Source: Nocardioides alcanivorans
Lineage (GTDB): Bacteria; Actinomycetota; Actinomycetes; Propionibacteriales; Nocardioidaceae
Reading direction: 5' to 3'
Assembly: GCF_021555175.1 (NCBI RefSeq)
Contig: NZ_JAKGRW010000015.1
Coordinates: forward strand, 1 to 64,000
DNA: 64,000 nucleotides
The notes below the pieces were generated by a model. It did not search any database. It was given only the letters and a program-made list of their open reading frames with translations, and was not told where the DNA came from. Shown here in pieces: positions 9,633 to 24,091 of the stretch (position 1 is the stretch's first letter; each line of letters begins with the position of its first letter). A program made the translations under genes and the position numbers.

Positions 9633-11227
9633 CTACGTCCGAGGGTCGCATCCCGATCCGCCGCGCTCTGGTCTCCGTCTACGACAAGGAAGGCCTGGAG
9701 GAGCTGGCCCGGGGTCTGCACCAGGCCGGCGTCTCCATCGTGTCGACCGGCGGCTCCGCCGCACTGATCGAGTCGCTGGCGATTCCGGTCACCAAGGTGG
9801 AGGAGCTGACGGGCTTCCCCGAGTGCCTCGACGGCAGGGTCAAGACCCTGCACCCCAAGGTGCACGCCGGCATCCTGGCCGACCGTCGCCTCGACAGCCA
9901 CAACGAGCAGCTGCAGGAGCTCGGGGTCGAGCCCTTCGACCTCGTCGTCTCCAATCTCTACCCGTTCAGCCAGACGGTCGCCTCAGGTGCCACGGCCGAC
10001 GAGTGCGTGGAGCAGATCGACATCGGCGGTCCGTCGATGGTGCGGGCGGCCGCCAAGAACCACCCCTCGGTGGCGATCGTGACCTCGCCCGCCGACTACG
10101 CAGCAGTGCTGACCGCGGTCCAGGCAGGTGGCTTCACGCTGGCCGAGCGCCGTCGCCTCGCCACGGACGCGTTCGTCCACACGGCGACGTACGACGTCAA
10201 CGTGGCGACCTGGATGGGCAGCGAGCTCAACGACCACGCCGACGCACAGTTCGCGGACTGGATCGGTGCGTCGTGGGGTCTGGGCGACGTGTTGCGCTAC
10301 GGCGAGAACCCCCACCAGCGGGCCGCCGTCTACCGCAACGGCCACGGCGCCGCGCGGGGGCTGGCCCAGGGGAGCCAGCTGCACGGCAAGGAGATGTCCT
10401 ACAACAACTACATCGACGCCGATGCGGCCTACCGTGCCGCCTACGACCACGGCGACCAGCCCACCGTGGCGATCATCAAGCACGCCAACCCGTGTGGCAT
10501 CGCCATTGGTGAGACGGTCGCCGAGGCCCACCGCAAGGCCCACGAGTGCGACCCGGTGTCGGCCTACGGCGGCATCATCGCCACCAACCGTCCGGTGACC
10601 GCTGAGATGGCGGAGACCGTGAAGGACATCTTCACCGAGGTCATCGTCGCGCCCGGCTTCGAGGGCGCCGCGCTCGACATCCTGACCGCGAAGAAGAACC
10701 TGCGGCTCCTGGTCGTCGACCCGCCGACGGGCCTGCACATCGAGTCCCGCCCGATCACCGGCGGCATGCTCGTGCAGTCGCGCGACCAGATCGATGCGGA
10801 GGGCGTCGACGCCGAGGGCCGCCCCTTCGGTGACAGCCCGGCCAACTGGCGCCTGGTCGCCGGCGAGGTCGCCTCCGACGAGGTGCTGGCCGACCTCGCG
10901 TTCGCCTGGCGCTCGGTGCGCGCGGTGAAGTCCAACGCGATCCTGCTCGCCCACGGCGGTGCTTCCGTTGGCGTCGGCATGGGCCAGGTCAACCGCGTCG
11001 ACTCCTGCCACCTGGCGGTCAACCGGGCCGGTGAGAGGGCCAAGGGCGCGGTTGCGTCGTCCGACGCCTTCTTCCCCTTCGCAGATGGCCTGCAGGTGCT
11101 CATCGACGGTGGCGTCAAGGCCGTTGTCGCGCCCGGTGGCTCCATCCGTGACGAAGAGGTCATCGCTGCCGCCAACGCTGCGGGCATCACCCTCTACTTC
11201 ACCGGCACCCGCCACTTCGCGCACTGA
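9629..11227 (+). CDS. purH: Bifunctional AICAR transformylase/IMP cyclohydrolase
   Basis: PurH carries out the last two steps of IMP synthesis. The N-terminal MGS-like cyclohydrolase domain is recognised from [20 protein letters not shown] and [12 protein letters not shown]. The C-terminal AICARFT domain is seen in [14 protein letters not shown], the KHANPCG motif (catalytic Lys-His region), and [10 protein letters not shown] near the end. The length of 532 residues is typical. The ATG at 9629 overlaps the purN stop. The gene has no frame break, unlike many neighbours. Confidence 0.97.
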   Translation: MTTSEGRIPIRRALVSVYDKEGLEELARGLHQAGVSIVSTGGSAALIESLAIPVTKVEELTGFPECLDGRVKTLHPKVHAGILADRRLDSHNEQLQELGVEPFDLVVSNLYPFSQTVASGATADECVEQIDIGGPSMVRAAAKNHPSVAIVTSPADYAAVLTAVQAGGFTLAERRRLATDAFVHTATYDVNVATWMGSELNDHADAQFADWIGASWGLGDVLRYGENPHQRAAVYRNGHGAARGLAQGSQLHGKEMSYNNYIDADAAYRAAYDHGDQPTVAIIKHANPCGIAIGETVAEAHRKAHECDPVSAYGGIIATNRPVTAEMAETVKDIFTEVIVAPGFEGAALDILTAKKNLRLLVVDPPTGLHIESRPITGGMLVQSRDQIDAEGVDAEGRPFGDSPANWRLVAGEVASDEVLADLAFAWRSVRAVKSNAILLAHGGASVGVGMGQVNRVDSCHLAVNRAGERAKGAVASSDAFFPFADGLQVLIDGGVKAVVAPGGSIRDEEVIAAANAAGITLYFTGTRHFAH

Positions 11228-11297
11228 TCCACGACCGCTGAGCGCGCTGCGCCGGGGCAGGGTGTCCCCGGCGTACGACGCTGGGCCCGGTCTGAAA

Positions 11298-11303
11298 TAG
11301 ACT
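11298..11303 (+). promoter_or_regulatory. -10-like hexamer of a leaderless folD transcript
   Basis: TAGACT is followed by seven bases (GGGCCCC) and then the folD GTG at 11311, with no ribosome binding site between. This fits a second promoter inside the purN-purH-folD cluster giving a leaderless folD mRNA. Confidence 0.5.
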
Positions 11304-11310
11304 GGGCCCC

Positions 11311-12162
11311 GTGACGGCACGCAAACTCGACGGCAGCGCCACGGCGGCGACGATCAAGGACGAACTGAAGACCCGAATCGCGCGGTTGCGTGAGCACGGG
11401 ATCGTGCCCGGTCTGGGCACCATCCTGGTCGGTGACGACCCGGGGTCGCGCTGGTACGTGGGTGGCAAGCACAAGGATTGCGCCGAGGTCGGCATCGAGT
11501 CGATTCGCATCGACCTCCCCGAGGTCGCCACGCAGGAGGAGATCGAGGACGCCGTCCGCACGCTCAACGACGACCCTGCCTGCACCGGTTACATCGTGCA
11601 GCTGCCGCTGCCGCGGGGCCGCGACGAGAACAAGGTGCTGGGCCTGATCGATCCCGCCAAGGACGCCGACGGCCTGCACCCGACGAATCTCGGGTGGCTG
11701 GTGCTCGGCAACGAGGCCCCGCTGCCGTGCACCCCGTACGGGATCGTCGAGCTGCTGCGCCGCCACGAGGTGCCGATCGCGGGCGCAGAGGTGGTCGTCG
11801 TCGGCCGAGGTGTCACCGTGGGGCGGCCGCTTGGCCTGCTGCTCACCCGTCGTTCCGAGAACGCCACGGTGACGCTGTGCCACACCGGCACCGTCGACCT
11901 GGCCAGCCACGTGCGCAATGCCGACATCGTCGTCGCGGCCGCGGGTGTCCCGGGCATCATCACCGCCGACATGGTCAAGCCCGGCGCGGCCGTGCTCGAC
12001 GTGGGCGTCTCCCGTGTCGACGGCAAGATCGCCGGCGACGTGGCCGACGACGTCTGGGACGTCGCCGGGTGGATCTCGCCCAACCCGGGCGGGGTCGGCC
12101 CGATGACCCGCGCCATGCTGCTGGCCAACGTCGTCTCGATCGCCGAGAAGCGACTGGGCTGA
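11311..12162 (+). CDS. folD: Bifunctional methylenetetrahydrofolate dehydrogenase/methenyltetrahydrofolate cyclohydrolase
   Basis: FolD interconverts 5,10-methylene-THF, 5,10-methenyl-THF and 10-formyl-THF, the formyl donor used by PurN and PurH just upstream. Signatures seen are [18 protein letters not shown] (substrate region with the lysine), [21 protein letters not shown], and [17 protein letters not shown] for the NADP-binding turn. The C terminus [18 protein letters not shown] is the classic family ending. The length of 283 residues is normal. The DUF3017 gene starts 3 nt after the stop. Confidence 0.97.
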   Translation: MTARKLDGSATAATIKDELKTRIARLREHGIVPGLGTILVGDDPGSRWYVGGKHKDCAEVGIESIRIDLPEVATQEEIEDAVRTLNDDPACTGYIVQLPLPRGRDENKVLGLIDPAKDADGLHPTNLGWLVLGNEAPLPCTPYGIVELLRRHEVPIAGAEVVVVGRGVTVGRPLGLLLTRRSENATVTLCHTGTVDLASHVRNADIVVAAAGVPGIITADMVKPGAAVLDVGVSRVDGKIAGDVADDVWDVAGWISPNPGGVGPMTRAMLLANVVSIAEKRLG

Positions 12163-12164
12163 CC

Positions 12165-12578
12165 ATGCGCGAATCGCATCCGGGGCGGCCGATCGGGGAG
12201 GAGTCCGACGACGACCTTCCACTCCGATCGTCTCGGGAGGCGAGGGCGGACGTCGGCGACCCGGGGGACGGGCCGTCTCCCTCCCGGAAGCCGGTCACCG
12301 AGTTCAAGAAGCCGTCCACCGTCGGCGGCATCGTCTATCTGGTGGTGCTGGTCGCTGCCCTGGCCGGGGTGGTCGTTGCTGCCACCGGCCCTTGGCGCAC
12401 CGGCGTGAGCTGGTTGGGCGTCTCGCTGCTCGCGGGCGCAGGTGCGCGGCTGCTGCTGCCGACCGAGGTGGCCGGCATGTTGGAGGTCCGACGCAAGTCG
12501 CTCGACGTCTCGATCCTCGTCGTCTTCGGGGTCTGTCTGATCATCCTGGCCACGACGATCCCCGACCAGCCGGTCTGA
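12165..12578 (+). CDS. DUF3017 small membrane protein
   Basis: The product is 137 residues. The N-terminal half is hydrophilic, rich in Asp, Ser and Pro. It is followed by three hydrophobic segments: IVYLVVLVAALAGVVVAA, VSWLGVSLLAGAGARLLL and VSILVVFGVCLIILATTI. This matches the actinobacterial DUF3017 family, which I recall as lying between folD and mdh in many genomes, exactly its place here. The ATG at 12165 comes 3 nt after folD, so it is co-expressed. The function is unknown. Confidence 0.8.
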   Translation: MRESHPGRPIGEESDDDLPLRSSREARADVGDPGDGPSPSRKPVTEFKKPSTVGGIVYLVVLVAALAGVVVAATGPWRTGVSWLGVSLLAGAGARLLLPTEVAGMLEVRRKSLDVSILVVFGVCLIILATTIPDQPV

Positions 12579-12627
12579 TCAGCCCGGCCGCGACCGTGCT
12601 GGAAGCGGACGCGTGCCACGGGAAATG

Positions 12628-12660
12628 CGGAACGCCCCGGGGAGATCCCGGGGCGTTCCG
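12628..12660. terminator. Bidirectional terminator between the folD operon and mdh
   Basis: A perfect 14-bp stem (arm CGGAACGCCCCGGG) closes a GAGAT loop. It lies between the plus-strand folD-DUF3017 unit and the minus-strand mdh, both of which end towards it. Confidence 0.88.
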
Positions 12661-12677
12661 TTGAAGCAGGGAGGAGC

Positions 12678-13661
12678 TCAGATGAGGCCGAGCTCCGTGA
12701 CCGCGGCGCGCTCCTCGGCCAGCTCGGCGTTGGTCGCGTCGATCTTGGCGCGGGAGAACTCGTCGATCTCGAGACCCTGGACGATGCTCCAGTCGCCGTC
12801 CTTGGTGGTCACCGGGAAGGAGGTGATCAGGCCTTCGGGCGTGCCGTAGGAACCGTCGGAGACGACGGCCATCGAGACCCAGTCGCCCTCCGGGGTGCCG
12901 TTCAGCCAGTCGCGCGCGGCGTTGCAGGTGGCGGAAGCAGCCGAGGCCGCCGACGAGGCACCACGGGCATCGATGATCGCCGCGCCGCGCTTGGCGACGG
13001 TCGGGATGAAGTCGTTCTCGATCCAGGCCTGGTCGTTCACGACCTCGGCCGCGTTCTTGCCGGCGATCTCGGCGTGGAAGACGTCGGGGTACTGGGTGGC
13101 CGAGTGGTTGCCCCAGATCGTCATCTTCTTGATGTCGGTGACCTTGGCGCCGGTCTTGGCAGCGAGCTGCGAGATGGCGCGGTTGTGGTCGAGGCGGGTC
13201 AGCGCGGAGAAGCGCTCCTTGGGGATGTCGGGAGCGTTGGTCATCGCGATGAGGGCGTTGGTGTTGGCCGGGTTGCCGGTGACACCGATGCGTACGTCGT
13301 CGGCGGCGACCTTGTTGAGGGCCTTGCCCTGACCGGTGAAGATCGCACCGTTGGCGGACAGCAGGTCGCTGCGCTCCATGCCGGGGCCACGCGGGCGGGC
13401 GCCGACGAGCAGGGCGAGGTTGACCCCGTCGAAGATCTTCTCCGGGTCGTCACCGATCTCGATGCCGGCGAGGCCGGGGAAGGCGCAGTCGTCGAGCTCC
13501 ATGACGACACCCTCGAGCGCCTTGAGCGCGGGGGTGATCTCGAGCAGACGCAGCTCGATCGGGCGGTCGCCGAGGGCGCCGGAGGCGAGACGGAAGAGCA
13601 GGCTGTAGCCGATCTGACCGGCGGCGCCGGTGACGGCCACCTTGAGCGGAGATGCGCTCAC
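12678..13661 (-). CDS. mdh: Malate dehydrogenase
   Basis: This is the NAD-dependent TCA-cycle enzyme making oxaloacetate from malate. The nucleotide-binding glycine motif is [19 protein letters not shown]. The substrate arginine region appears as [15 protein letters not shown], and the catalytic histidine lies in [11 protein letters not shown]. This is the cytosolic-type MDH subgroup. I choose the GTG at 13661 ([12 protein letters not shown]) because AAAGGAG stands 5 nt upstream. A TTG at 13679 would give a longer form without such a site. The product is 327 residues. Confidence 0.96.
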   Translation of the reverse strand: MSASPLKVAVTGAAGQIGYSLLFRLASGALGDRPIELRLLEITPALKALEGVVMELDDCAFPGLAGIEIGDDPEKIFDGVNLALLVGARPRGPGMERSDLLSANGAIFTGQGKALNKVAADDVRIGVTGNPANTNALIAMTNAPDIPKERFSALTRLDHNRAISQLAAKTGAKVTDIKKMTIWGNHSATQYPDVFHAEIAGKNAAEVVNDQAWIENDFIPTVAKRGAAIIDARGASSAASAASATCNAARDWLNGTPEGDWVSMAVVSDGSYGTPEGLITSFPVTTKDGDWSIVQGLEIDEFSRAKIDATNAELAEERAAVTELGLI

Positions 13662-13772
13662 GAGGACTCCTTTGGGCAATGAGACGGGTGATCCTTGCTG
13701 TCGAAACTAGCAGCGTGAAGGGGTGCGGGTCGTCCCCGGGTCTGCACATGGACACTCCGGGATCCCAAAGCA

Positions 13773-13806
13773 ACGTGCCCCCGGCGAGCAGTCGCCGGGG
13801 GCACGT
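13773..13806 (-). terminator. Intrinsic terminator downstream of the aquaporin gene
   Basis: A perfect 15-bp stem (arm ACGTGCCCCCGGCGA) with a GCAG loop lies 17 bp beyond the aquaporin stop and upstream of mdh on the same strand. It isolates the two genes. Confidence 0.8.
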
Positions 13807-13822
13807 GTCGGGTCGGCTCAGG

Positions 13823-14965
13823 TCAGCCCTGGTCCTCGGGCGGCCGCACCTGCGTGCCGCTCTGGTCGGACGGCGGCGTCCAACCGCCCTGTGCAGGCGG
13901 AGCCGGAGGCTGCGGCGGCTGGCCGCCCTGTTGCGGAGCGCCGGACGGCGGACCGGACTGCGGTGGCGGCCCGGAGGGGGACCGGGCTGGACCGGCGAAA
14001 GCTGGCGGAGCTCGCTGGCCCCAGGGGGCGGGTGGCTGCTGTCCGGGGTGGCGGCTGGGCACCCCTGTCCGCCCGAGGCTGACCCGGCTGCGGTTGAGCT
14101 CCCCACTGTCCGGGCTGTCCGGTCGGGTCGGGGTTGAGCTGTTGGGGCTGCTGCGGCGCCCACTGGCCCTGACCCGGCTGCTGTCCCACTGCTGCTGACG
14201 AGGTGCGGAGGCGAACTGCAGACCGGCCCCGGGCACCGACATGCCGTCGCGACCGAAGATGAACATGTAGCTGAAGCCGGCGATGGCTGCACCGAGCAGC
14301 GGCGCGACGATGAAGAGCCACAGCTGCACGATCGCGTCGGTGCCGGCGAAGACGCCGACGCCGATCGACCGGGCCGGGTTCACCGAGGTGCCGGTCAGCG
14401 GGATCATCACGAGGTGGAGTGCGGTCAGCGTGAGACCGATGGCCACCGGCGCCGCGCCGGTGATGGTCTTGTTGCGCTTGTCGGTGGCGGCAAGGATGAC
14501 CCAGAGGAAGACGGCCGTGCCGATGATCTCGATGATCAGGGCCGCCCACAGGGCCAGGCCGCTGCCGTCGTCGCCGAAGGAGTTCTGCGCCATGTTGCCC
14601 TCGGCCTCGAACCCGTCGATGCCCTTGAACACGGTGAAGAGGACGACACCGGCGAGGAGGGCGCCGACGAGCTGTGCCACGACGTAGTAGGCCACGTCGA
14701 TCCAGGCGAAGCGGCCCGCGATGGCCGCTCCCACCGAGACGGCGGGGTTGAAGTGACCGCCGGAGATGTGGCCGACGGCGTAGGCCATGACGAGTACGGC
14801 GATGCCGAACGCGAGCGCAGTGCCGACGAGGTTGGGGGCGCTGCCACCGGCGGCGCCTGATGACATCGCGGCACCACAGCCGAGGAAGACCAGCACGAAG
14901 GTGCCGAGCACCTCAGCGGCCAGTTTGCGGGGGAGAGCAGGGGGATCCAGCGATTCTGCAGTCAC
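13823..14965 (-). CDS. Aquaporin-family channel (MIP) with a long Pro/Gln-rich tail; part of the tail misread
   Basis: This is a six-helix major intrinsic protein for water or small solutes. Both NPA boxes are present, as [12 protein letters not shown] and [11 protein letters not shown]. The transmembrane core ends near residue 250 and is followed by about 125 residues of Pro/Gln/Gly-rich tail. In the tail the observed frame between about 14186 and 14047 reads Ser/Arg-rich, whereas another frame there reads [18 protein letters not shown]. One base lost near 14184-14186 and two near 14044-14047 would explain a misread stretch that later returns to frame. I start at GTG 14965, which has AAAGGGAA upstream. 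Confidence 0.85.
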   Translation of the reverse strand: MTAESLDPPALPRKLAAEVLGTFVLVFLGCGAAMSSGAAGGSAPNLVGTALAFGIAVLVMAYAVGHISGGHFNPAVSVGAAIAGRFAWIDVAYYVVAQLVGALLAGVVLFTVFKGIDGFEAEGNMAQNSFGDDGSGLALWAALIIEIIGTAVFLWVILAATDKRNKTITGAAPVAIGLTLTALHLVMIPLTGTSVNPARSIGVGVFAGTDAIVQLWLFIVAPLLGAAIAGFSYMFIFGRDGMSVPGAGLQFASAPRQQQWDSSRVRASGRRSSPNSSTPTRPDSPDSGELNRSRVSLGRTGVPSRHPGQQPPAPWGQRAPPAFAGPARSPSGPPPQSGPPSGAPQQGGQPPQPPAPPAQGGWTPPSDQSGTQVRPPEDQG

Positions 14966-15068
14966 AACGTTTCCCTTTCGGATCCGAGCAGTTGTGTCCA
15001 TCCGACCCTAGTCACCCGGTCGGGCACAAGGGGGTGCCCTCCGCCGGCACGTCCGCAGGGACGGGTGA

Positions 15069-17381
<2,313 letters not shown>

Positions 17382-17392
17382 GTCATTCGTCG

Positions 17393-17427
17393 TGGGGCCC
17401 GGTCGACCGCTGGTCGACCGGGCCCCA
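17393..17427 (+). terminator. Terminator after icd
   Basis: A perfect 16-bp stem (arm TGGGGCCCGGTCGACC) with a GCT loop is followed by CTCCTTTGG. It begins 11 nt after the icd stop. Confidence 0.85.
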
Positions 17428-17587
17428 CTCCTTTGGGGAGACGCGCGAGGCGTGCCGGACGGTCCGACCCTCGTCGACGCGGTCGAGCTCCTGCTGCCGA
17501 TCGGGGAGCACCTCGGTGAATGACGTCGCTCACGTCGGAGCGTGCCGGGGGAGAAAAGGAGAGGCAGGTTGTCGGGCGATCGGCGTA

Positions 17588-20500
17588 GTGTCGAACGGCG
17601 ATGACCGAGACACTCACCCGGACGACAGGGGAACCCCGAGCACTCCGCCTGGCCCTGCCGCTGTCGACCCGTCACGCACCGTCGACTGGCGGCGGTTGCG
17701 CAGCCCGGTGGCGGCGGTCGCCCTCCTGTGCGCCGCGATCGCCGCCGTGGGTACGACGTTGGGCACCGTGGTCGCCGGACGCCTCGCGGAGAGCCCGAGC
17801 GGCTCGCTGGTCGGATGGCTCGCCCTCTGTGTCGTCGGCGCCTCACTCATCGACACCGCCGGCAAGATCGGCTGGGTCGGCCTCTCCGACCGGGTGGAGG
17901 GGCGGCTGCGCGAGGACCTGCTCGATGCGGCGATGAGCCAGCCCCTCGAGGCCTTGGGGGAGCAGGCCGTCGGCGAGATCCTGGACCGCGTCGACGACGA
18001 CACCCACGAGGTGGGCAACCTGACCCGTTGGCAGCTGTGGATGGTGGCTCGCACGGCCTTCGGGGCGCTGCCGATGTGGGTCGTGGCCGGTGTCACCTGG
18101 TGGCCGTCCTGGTTCCTCTTCCCGGCCCTGGCCGTGCTCACCGCTTGGGTCGTGCGACCACTGCTGGGCGAGATCGCGCGTCGTAAGGTCATCGAGGAGA
18201 TGGCGTGGACCGATCACGCGGCTGCGCTCGAGGAGGGGATCGCCGGGCGTGACGACCTGCGGACCAGCCTCGGCCAGGCCCACGTGATCCGGCGAGTGGC
18301 CGGTCTGTCCGCCAAGGTGCACGACCTCTTCCGCCAGGTGGTGCTCGTGGAGGCGACGCTCGGGCGTCGTGCCGGGCTGCTGCTGCACGCGCTGCTTGCC
18401 GGGGTGGGCGTGGCCGGTGTGGCCCTGGCCGTTGGAGACGACATCACGGTGGCCCGGCTGGTCACCCTCTTCCTCGTCACCTCCACCTTCGTCGGTCAGA
18501 TCGCAATGCTGGCCAACCACCTGCCCGACCTGCAGGAGGGGCTCGGCGCGGTGATTCGGCTGCGCCAGATGCTCGCGGTGCCGCCGGAGCCGAAGGGCGG
18601 CGACGTGATGCCGCCCGCTGCGGTGCTCGGACTGCAGGTTGCGGGGCTCGACTTCTCCTACACGGAGGGCAGCTTCGCGCTCCGCGGAGTCGACCTGACG
18701 GTGCCGGCCGGGCAGACCATCGCGCTGGTGGGGCGCAGCGGTTCCGGGAAGTCCACGCTCGCATCGCTGCTCTCACGTGCGGTCGAACCGCCGCGCGGCA
18801 CGGTCTTCGTCGGCGGCGTCGACGTGCGTGACCTCGACCTGCAGGCACTGCGCGCCGCCGTGGGCGTGGTCACCCAGCGCACCGAGATCCTTGCCGGCAC
18901 GGTCGCTGAGAACATCACCCTCTTCGGCGACCACCCACGCGACGAGGTCGAGTCCGCCGTCGACGAGCTCGGTCTCACCGGATGGGTGTCCGGGCTGCCC
19001 GACGGGCTCGACACCCTGCTGGGCCCCGGCGGCACCTCCCTGTCGGCCGGCGAGGAGCAACTCGTGGCCTTCGCCCGACTGCTCGTGCGCGACGTGAGGG
19101 TGGTGGTGCTCGACGAGGCCACCGCTCGCATGGACCCGATGACGGAGAGCAGGGTCGTCGCTGCGGCAGACCGGCTGCTGGCCGGCCGCACCGGCGTGCT
19201 GATCGCGCACCGTCTCACCACCATCGAGCGCGCGCCCCTGGTGGCCGTGCTCGACCACGGGCGGGTGGTGCAGCAGGGAGCCCGGGCGGAGCTGGCCCTG
19301 GCACCGGGCCCCTTCCTCGACCTGCTCCGCGACAGCCGCCTGGCCGAGACCCACGGTGTCGACGAGGACCCGTCCGTTCCCCCGAGCCGCAGCACGCGAC
19401 CCTCGACCACGCCGAGACGGGTGCGGTCGGCGGCAAGCGGCGCTCCGGCCCGCCACCCGAGGTGGCCCGACCCGGCGACGGTCCCACGCTCACCCGGGGC
19501 ATCCTCAGCGTGCTCAGGGTCCGACCGTGGTGGGGGATCTTCGGCGCCGCGCTGTTCCTCCTGGCCTCGATGGTCGGCGCCCAGGGCGCCGTCACCGGTC
19601 TGCTGTGGGGCCACATCGTCGTGGAGCTGCAGCAGGGCAACACGCCGTCGCTGCTGACGGTCGGTCTGGTGCTCTCGCTGTTGGCAGCTCCACTGATGCT
19701 GGCCGACGCCTTCTACCGCTACCCGCGCTGGTGGGTCGAGGTGTTGTTGCGTACCCGCATGTCGGTGCTCCGCGGGCAGACCCAACAGCACCGGCTGCCG
19801 CGCACCCCCGCGGGCGAGGTCGTGGGGCGGGCGATGGACGGCGACAGGTTGCCGCGCTACGCAGACCGCTGGGTCGACTTCGTCAACGGCATGATCGTGG
19901 CTGCCTTCACCGCACTCGTCGCCGGCACCTGGGTGGCAGGTGCGGTGCTGGTGACCGTGCTGGTGACCTCGGCGCTGGCCTCGGCGGTCGGCCGCCCGAT
20001 CGCCGGTCGCTCTGCGGCGGCCGCTTCTGCGGCGCGGGCGCGTTTCGGACGGGCGCTGGTCTCGGCCCTGGAATCGGTGCGGACGGTGAAGCTCGCCTCG
20101 GCCACGCCCGAGGTGCACGCACACCTCTTGACGGTCGACGGTGGGCGGGTCAACGCCGCGGTCAAGGAGCACCGCGTCCAAGCCTTCCTCGACGGCGTGC
20201 CGATGCTGATGGTCCAGTGCGGAGTCGTCGCTGCCTGGGCGATCTACTACCTGGAGGGCTGGGGCCTGGCCACTGCGCTGCTGGTTGCCAACGCCGTCGC
20301 CGGCTTCGACTGGTTCGGTCGGGTTGCCGGCATGGTCGTCACCGAGGCACCGGGCGTGCGTGCCTGGCAGAAGGAGACCGCGCGCTTCGCCGGCGGTGCC
20401 GACCTCATGCACCTTCCCGAGGGCGTCGACCTGGTCACCGGCGCAGCACCGGCGCCGCTGCCCGCCCCACGCGTTCGGCTGCGCTCACTCACCCTGGAGG

Positions 20501-21159
20501 GATTCTCCGCCCTCCACGACGACGGCACGATCGGGGTCAGCGACGTCGACCTCGAGGTCAGGGCAGGCGAACTCGTGCTCCTCGTGGGACAGGTCGGATC
20601 CGGCAAGTCGAGCCTCCTGGCAGCGTTGGCCGGCCTCATCGAGCACCGGGGCGGGCTCCGGTGGAACGAGATCCCCGTCGACGATGCGCAGGAGTTCCTG
20701 CGCCCCGGGCAGGTCGCCCATGTCGCGCAGGTGCCTCGGGTGCTCTCGGGCACCTTCGCCGACAATGTCCTGCTCGGTCACGACCGACCCTTCGAGCAGC
20801 CCGTCGACGATGCACGTCTCTCCGTCGACATCGGCGAGGCCGGAGGCCGCGACTCGCTGGTGGGGCACCGCGGCGTACGTCTTTCCGGCGGCCAGGTGCA
20901 GCGCCTGGCGCTGGCGCGTGCCTTGGCCACGGAGTCGGAGCTGTTGCTGGCCGACGACGTCTCGAGTGCCCTCGACGCCACCACCGAGATCGAGTTGTGG
21001 CAGGCGCTGCGCGGTCGAGGAGCGACCGTCATCGGCGCCACCGCCAAGCAGGCGGCGCTCGCCCGCGCCGACCGGGTGGTGGTGCTGGTCGACGGCGAGG
21101 TCGCCGCCGTCGGCACCTGGCGAGAACTGGCGCCCCGTTGGCGACACCTCGCCGGGTGA
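17588..21159 (+). CDS. Tandem ABC exporter (TMD-NBD-TMD-NBD in one chain), frame-broken near 19379-19383
   Basis: Correcting one missing C in the CCCCC run at 19379-19383 joins two half-transporters into one chain of about 1190 residues (...DEDPSVPPEPQHATLDHAE...). NBD1 is complete, with Walker A GRSGSGKST, signature LSAGEEQLVAFARLL, Walker B VVVLDEAT, and switch histidine in LIAHRLTT. NBD2 has Walker A GQVGSGKSS and signature LSGGQVQRLALARAL, but Walker B reads LLLADDVSS (Asp for the catalytic Glu) and the switch region reads IGATAKQAAL, with no His. One ATP site therefore looks degenerate. The substrate is unknown. The GTG start at 17588 is tentative; ATG 17601 is possible if another base is missing near 17630. 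The MFS gene follows 65 nt later. Confidence 0.75.
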
Positions 21160-21224
21160 GCACGAGGGGCGAGGGATGGGTCACAGCGGGGAATCACGGC
21201 GTACGGCGCGTGGTTGAACCCGCG

Positions 21225-22457
21225 ATGACGTCAACCGCAGAGCGCACCCGCGAGGCAGGTCCCGGTGCCCCGAAGGCCGTCCACTTCGGGTGGGCGGTCT
21301 TCGCGCTGTCCATGGGCGGCTTTGCGATCGGCACCACCGAGTTCGTGACGATGGGGTTGTTGCCGCAGATCGCCGACGGCGTCGACGTCAGCATCTCCTC
21401 GGCCGGCCACGTCATCTCCGCCTACGCCATCGGCGTCGTCGTCGGCGCACCGGTGCTGGCCTTCCTCGGGGCGCGGTTGCCCCGCCGGGCGCTGCTCGTG
21501 GCGCTGATGGTGGCCTTCACGGTGGGCAACGCACTGAGCGCACTGGCCAGCAGCCACGGACTGCTGACCGCTGCCCGCTTCCTCTCCGGGCTGCCGCACG
21601 GTGCCTACTTCGGCGTGGCGTCGTTGGTGGCGGCCAGTCTGGCGGCCCCCGGGCGCAAGGGGCGCGCGGTCGCGTTGGTGATGATCGGCCTCTCGATCGC
21701 CAATGTCGTAGGGGTCCCTGCCGCCACGTGGCTCGGACAGAACCTCGGGTGGCGCTCTGCCTTCTGGATGGTCTCGGTGCTCGGCCTGGCCACGGTCTCG
21801 CTGGTGCTGCTCTTCGTGCCCTCGCTCCCGGGTGACCCGGCCGCCTCCGGCCGACGCGAGCTCGCCGCGCTGCGGCGCGGACAGGTGTGGCTGACGCTGG
21901 CGGCCGGCGCGGTCGGCTTTGGCGGCATGTTCGCCGTCTACACCTACATCTCACCCACCCTCACCGAGGTCGGTGGGCTGCGGGAGAGTGCGGTGCCCTG
22001 GTTCCTGCTGGTCTTCGGACTCGGCATGACGGTGGGCACCTGGCTGGCCGGTCGACTGGCCGACTGGTCGGTCTTCGGGTCGTTGCTGCTCTCCTCAGGT
22101 GGCACCGCCGTCGTGCTGTTGGTCTTCGTCGCGGTGGTGCCGGCCGGCTGGTGGGCGTTGCCCGTGGTCTTCGTGATCACCGCGACCACGTCGGTGCTGG
22201 TGGTCAACCTGCAGCTGCGACTGATGGACGTGGCGGGTGACGCCCAGACACTGGGCGCCGCGATGAACCACGCCTCCCTCAACGTGGCCAATGCCCTGGG
22301 TGCCTGGCTGGGTGGTCTGGTGATCGCCGCAGGTTGGGGATACCGAGCCCCGGCCCTCGTCGGAGTCGGACTTGCGCTGGCAGGTCTGGCGGTGCTGCTC
22401 GTCTCCTTCGGATTGGCTCGGCGTCCGGGTGCGGTTGCCGTCCAGCCCGCCGACTGA
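21225..22457 (+). CDS. MFS transporter, drug/metabolite efflux type (DHA1-like)
   Basis: This 410-residue, twelve-helix major facilitator has an N-terminal GGFAIGTTEFVTMGLLPQIA segment characteristic of the AraJ/Cml-like DHA1 efflux group. The conserved loop 2-3 region reads GARLPRRALLVALM. Further helices run to LVGVGLALAGLAVLLVSF. It probably exports drugs, sugars or metabolites by proton antiport. The ATG at 21225 is chosen because it leaves a short hydrophilic N terminus. It lies 65 nt behind the ABC exporter, so the two may be a combined efflux locus. Confidence 0.85.
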   Translation: MTSTAERTREAGPGAPKAVHFGWAVFALSMGGFAIGTTEFVTMGLLPQIADGVDVSISSAGHVISAYAIGVVVGAPVLAFLGARLPRRALLVALMVAFTVGNALSALASSHGLLTAARFLSGLPHGAYFGVASLVAASLAAPGRKGRAVALVMIGLSIANVVGVPAATWLGQNLGWRSAFWMVSVLGLATVSLVLLFVPSLPGDPAASGRRELAALRRGQVWLTLAAGAVGFGGMFAVYTYISPTLTEVGGLRESAVPWFLLVFGLGMTVGTWLAGRLADWSVFGSLLLSSGGTAVVLLVFVAVVPAGWWALPVVFVITATTSVLVVNLQLRLMDVAGDAQTLGAAMNHASLNVANALGAWLGGLVIAAGWGYRAPALVGVGLALAGLAVLLVSFGLARRPGAVAVQPAD

Positions 22458-23573
<1,116 letters not shown>

Positions 23574-23583
23574 GGTCAACCGC

Positions 23584-24090
23584 GTGCCAACCGTCGGAGT
23601 TGCGATCGCGATCCCGGAGCCCTGGGCAAGCCGGCTCCAGGACTACCGCACGTCGATCGGCGACACGACGGCCGCACTGATCCCGACGCACGTCACGCTG
23701 GTGCCGCCCACCGACTTCCCGGAGCCCGGAGAACTCAGTGGACACCTCGAAGCCGTCGCGCGGGTCAATCGGCCGTTCACGCTGCATCTGCGGGGCACCG
23801 GCACCTTTCGTCCGGTCTCCCCGGTGGTCTTCGTCGGTGTGGTGGAGGGCATCTCCGCATGTGAGCGTCTGGCCGCAGGCGTGCGTAGTGGGCCGCTCAG
23901 CCAGGAGTTGGCGTTCCCCTACCACCCGCACGTCACCGTCGCGCATCACCTGCCGGACCCGGTCCTCGACCGGGCCTTCGCCGAGCTTGCCGACTTCGAC
24001 TGTCAGTTCGACGTCGAGGCCTTCCACCTCTACGTGCATGACGAGGTGGTCGGCTGGCAGGTGACCAGCAGCTATCCACTGGGGGAGTGA
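23584..24090 (+). CDS. 2'-5' RNA ligase / 2H phosphoesterase family protein
   Basis: The 168-residue product carries the two HxT/S-type motifs of the 2H superfamily, as THVTLVPP near residue 38 and HPHVTVAHH near residue 118. These histidines form the active site that opens cyclic nucleotide phosphodiester bonds in this family. The physiological substrate is unknown. The GTG start at 23584 lies 10 nt after trpS. The YihY gene begins 1 nt after its stop, so trpS, this gene and YihY probably form one operon. Confidence 0.8.
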   Translation: MPTVGVAIAIPEPWASRLQDYRTSIGDTTAALIPTHVTLVPPTDFPEPGELSGHLEAVARVNRPFTLHLRGTGTFRPVSPVVFVGVVEGISACERLAAGVRSGPLSQELAFPYHPHVTVAHHLPDPVLDRAFAELADFDCQFDVEAFHLYVHDEVVGWQVTSSYPLGE

Positions 24091-24091
24091 C

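Noticed and set aside
17588..19657. Two separate ABC half-transporter genes.
   Set aside because: There is no start codon with a ribosome binding site between them, and one C at 19379-19383 makes one continuous frame.
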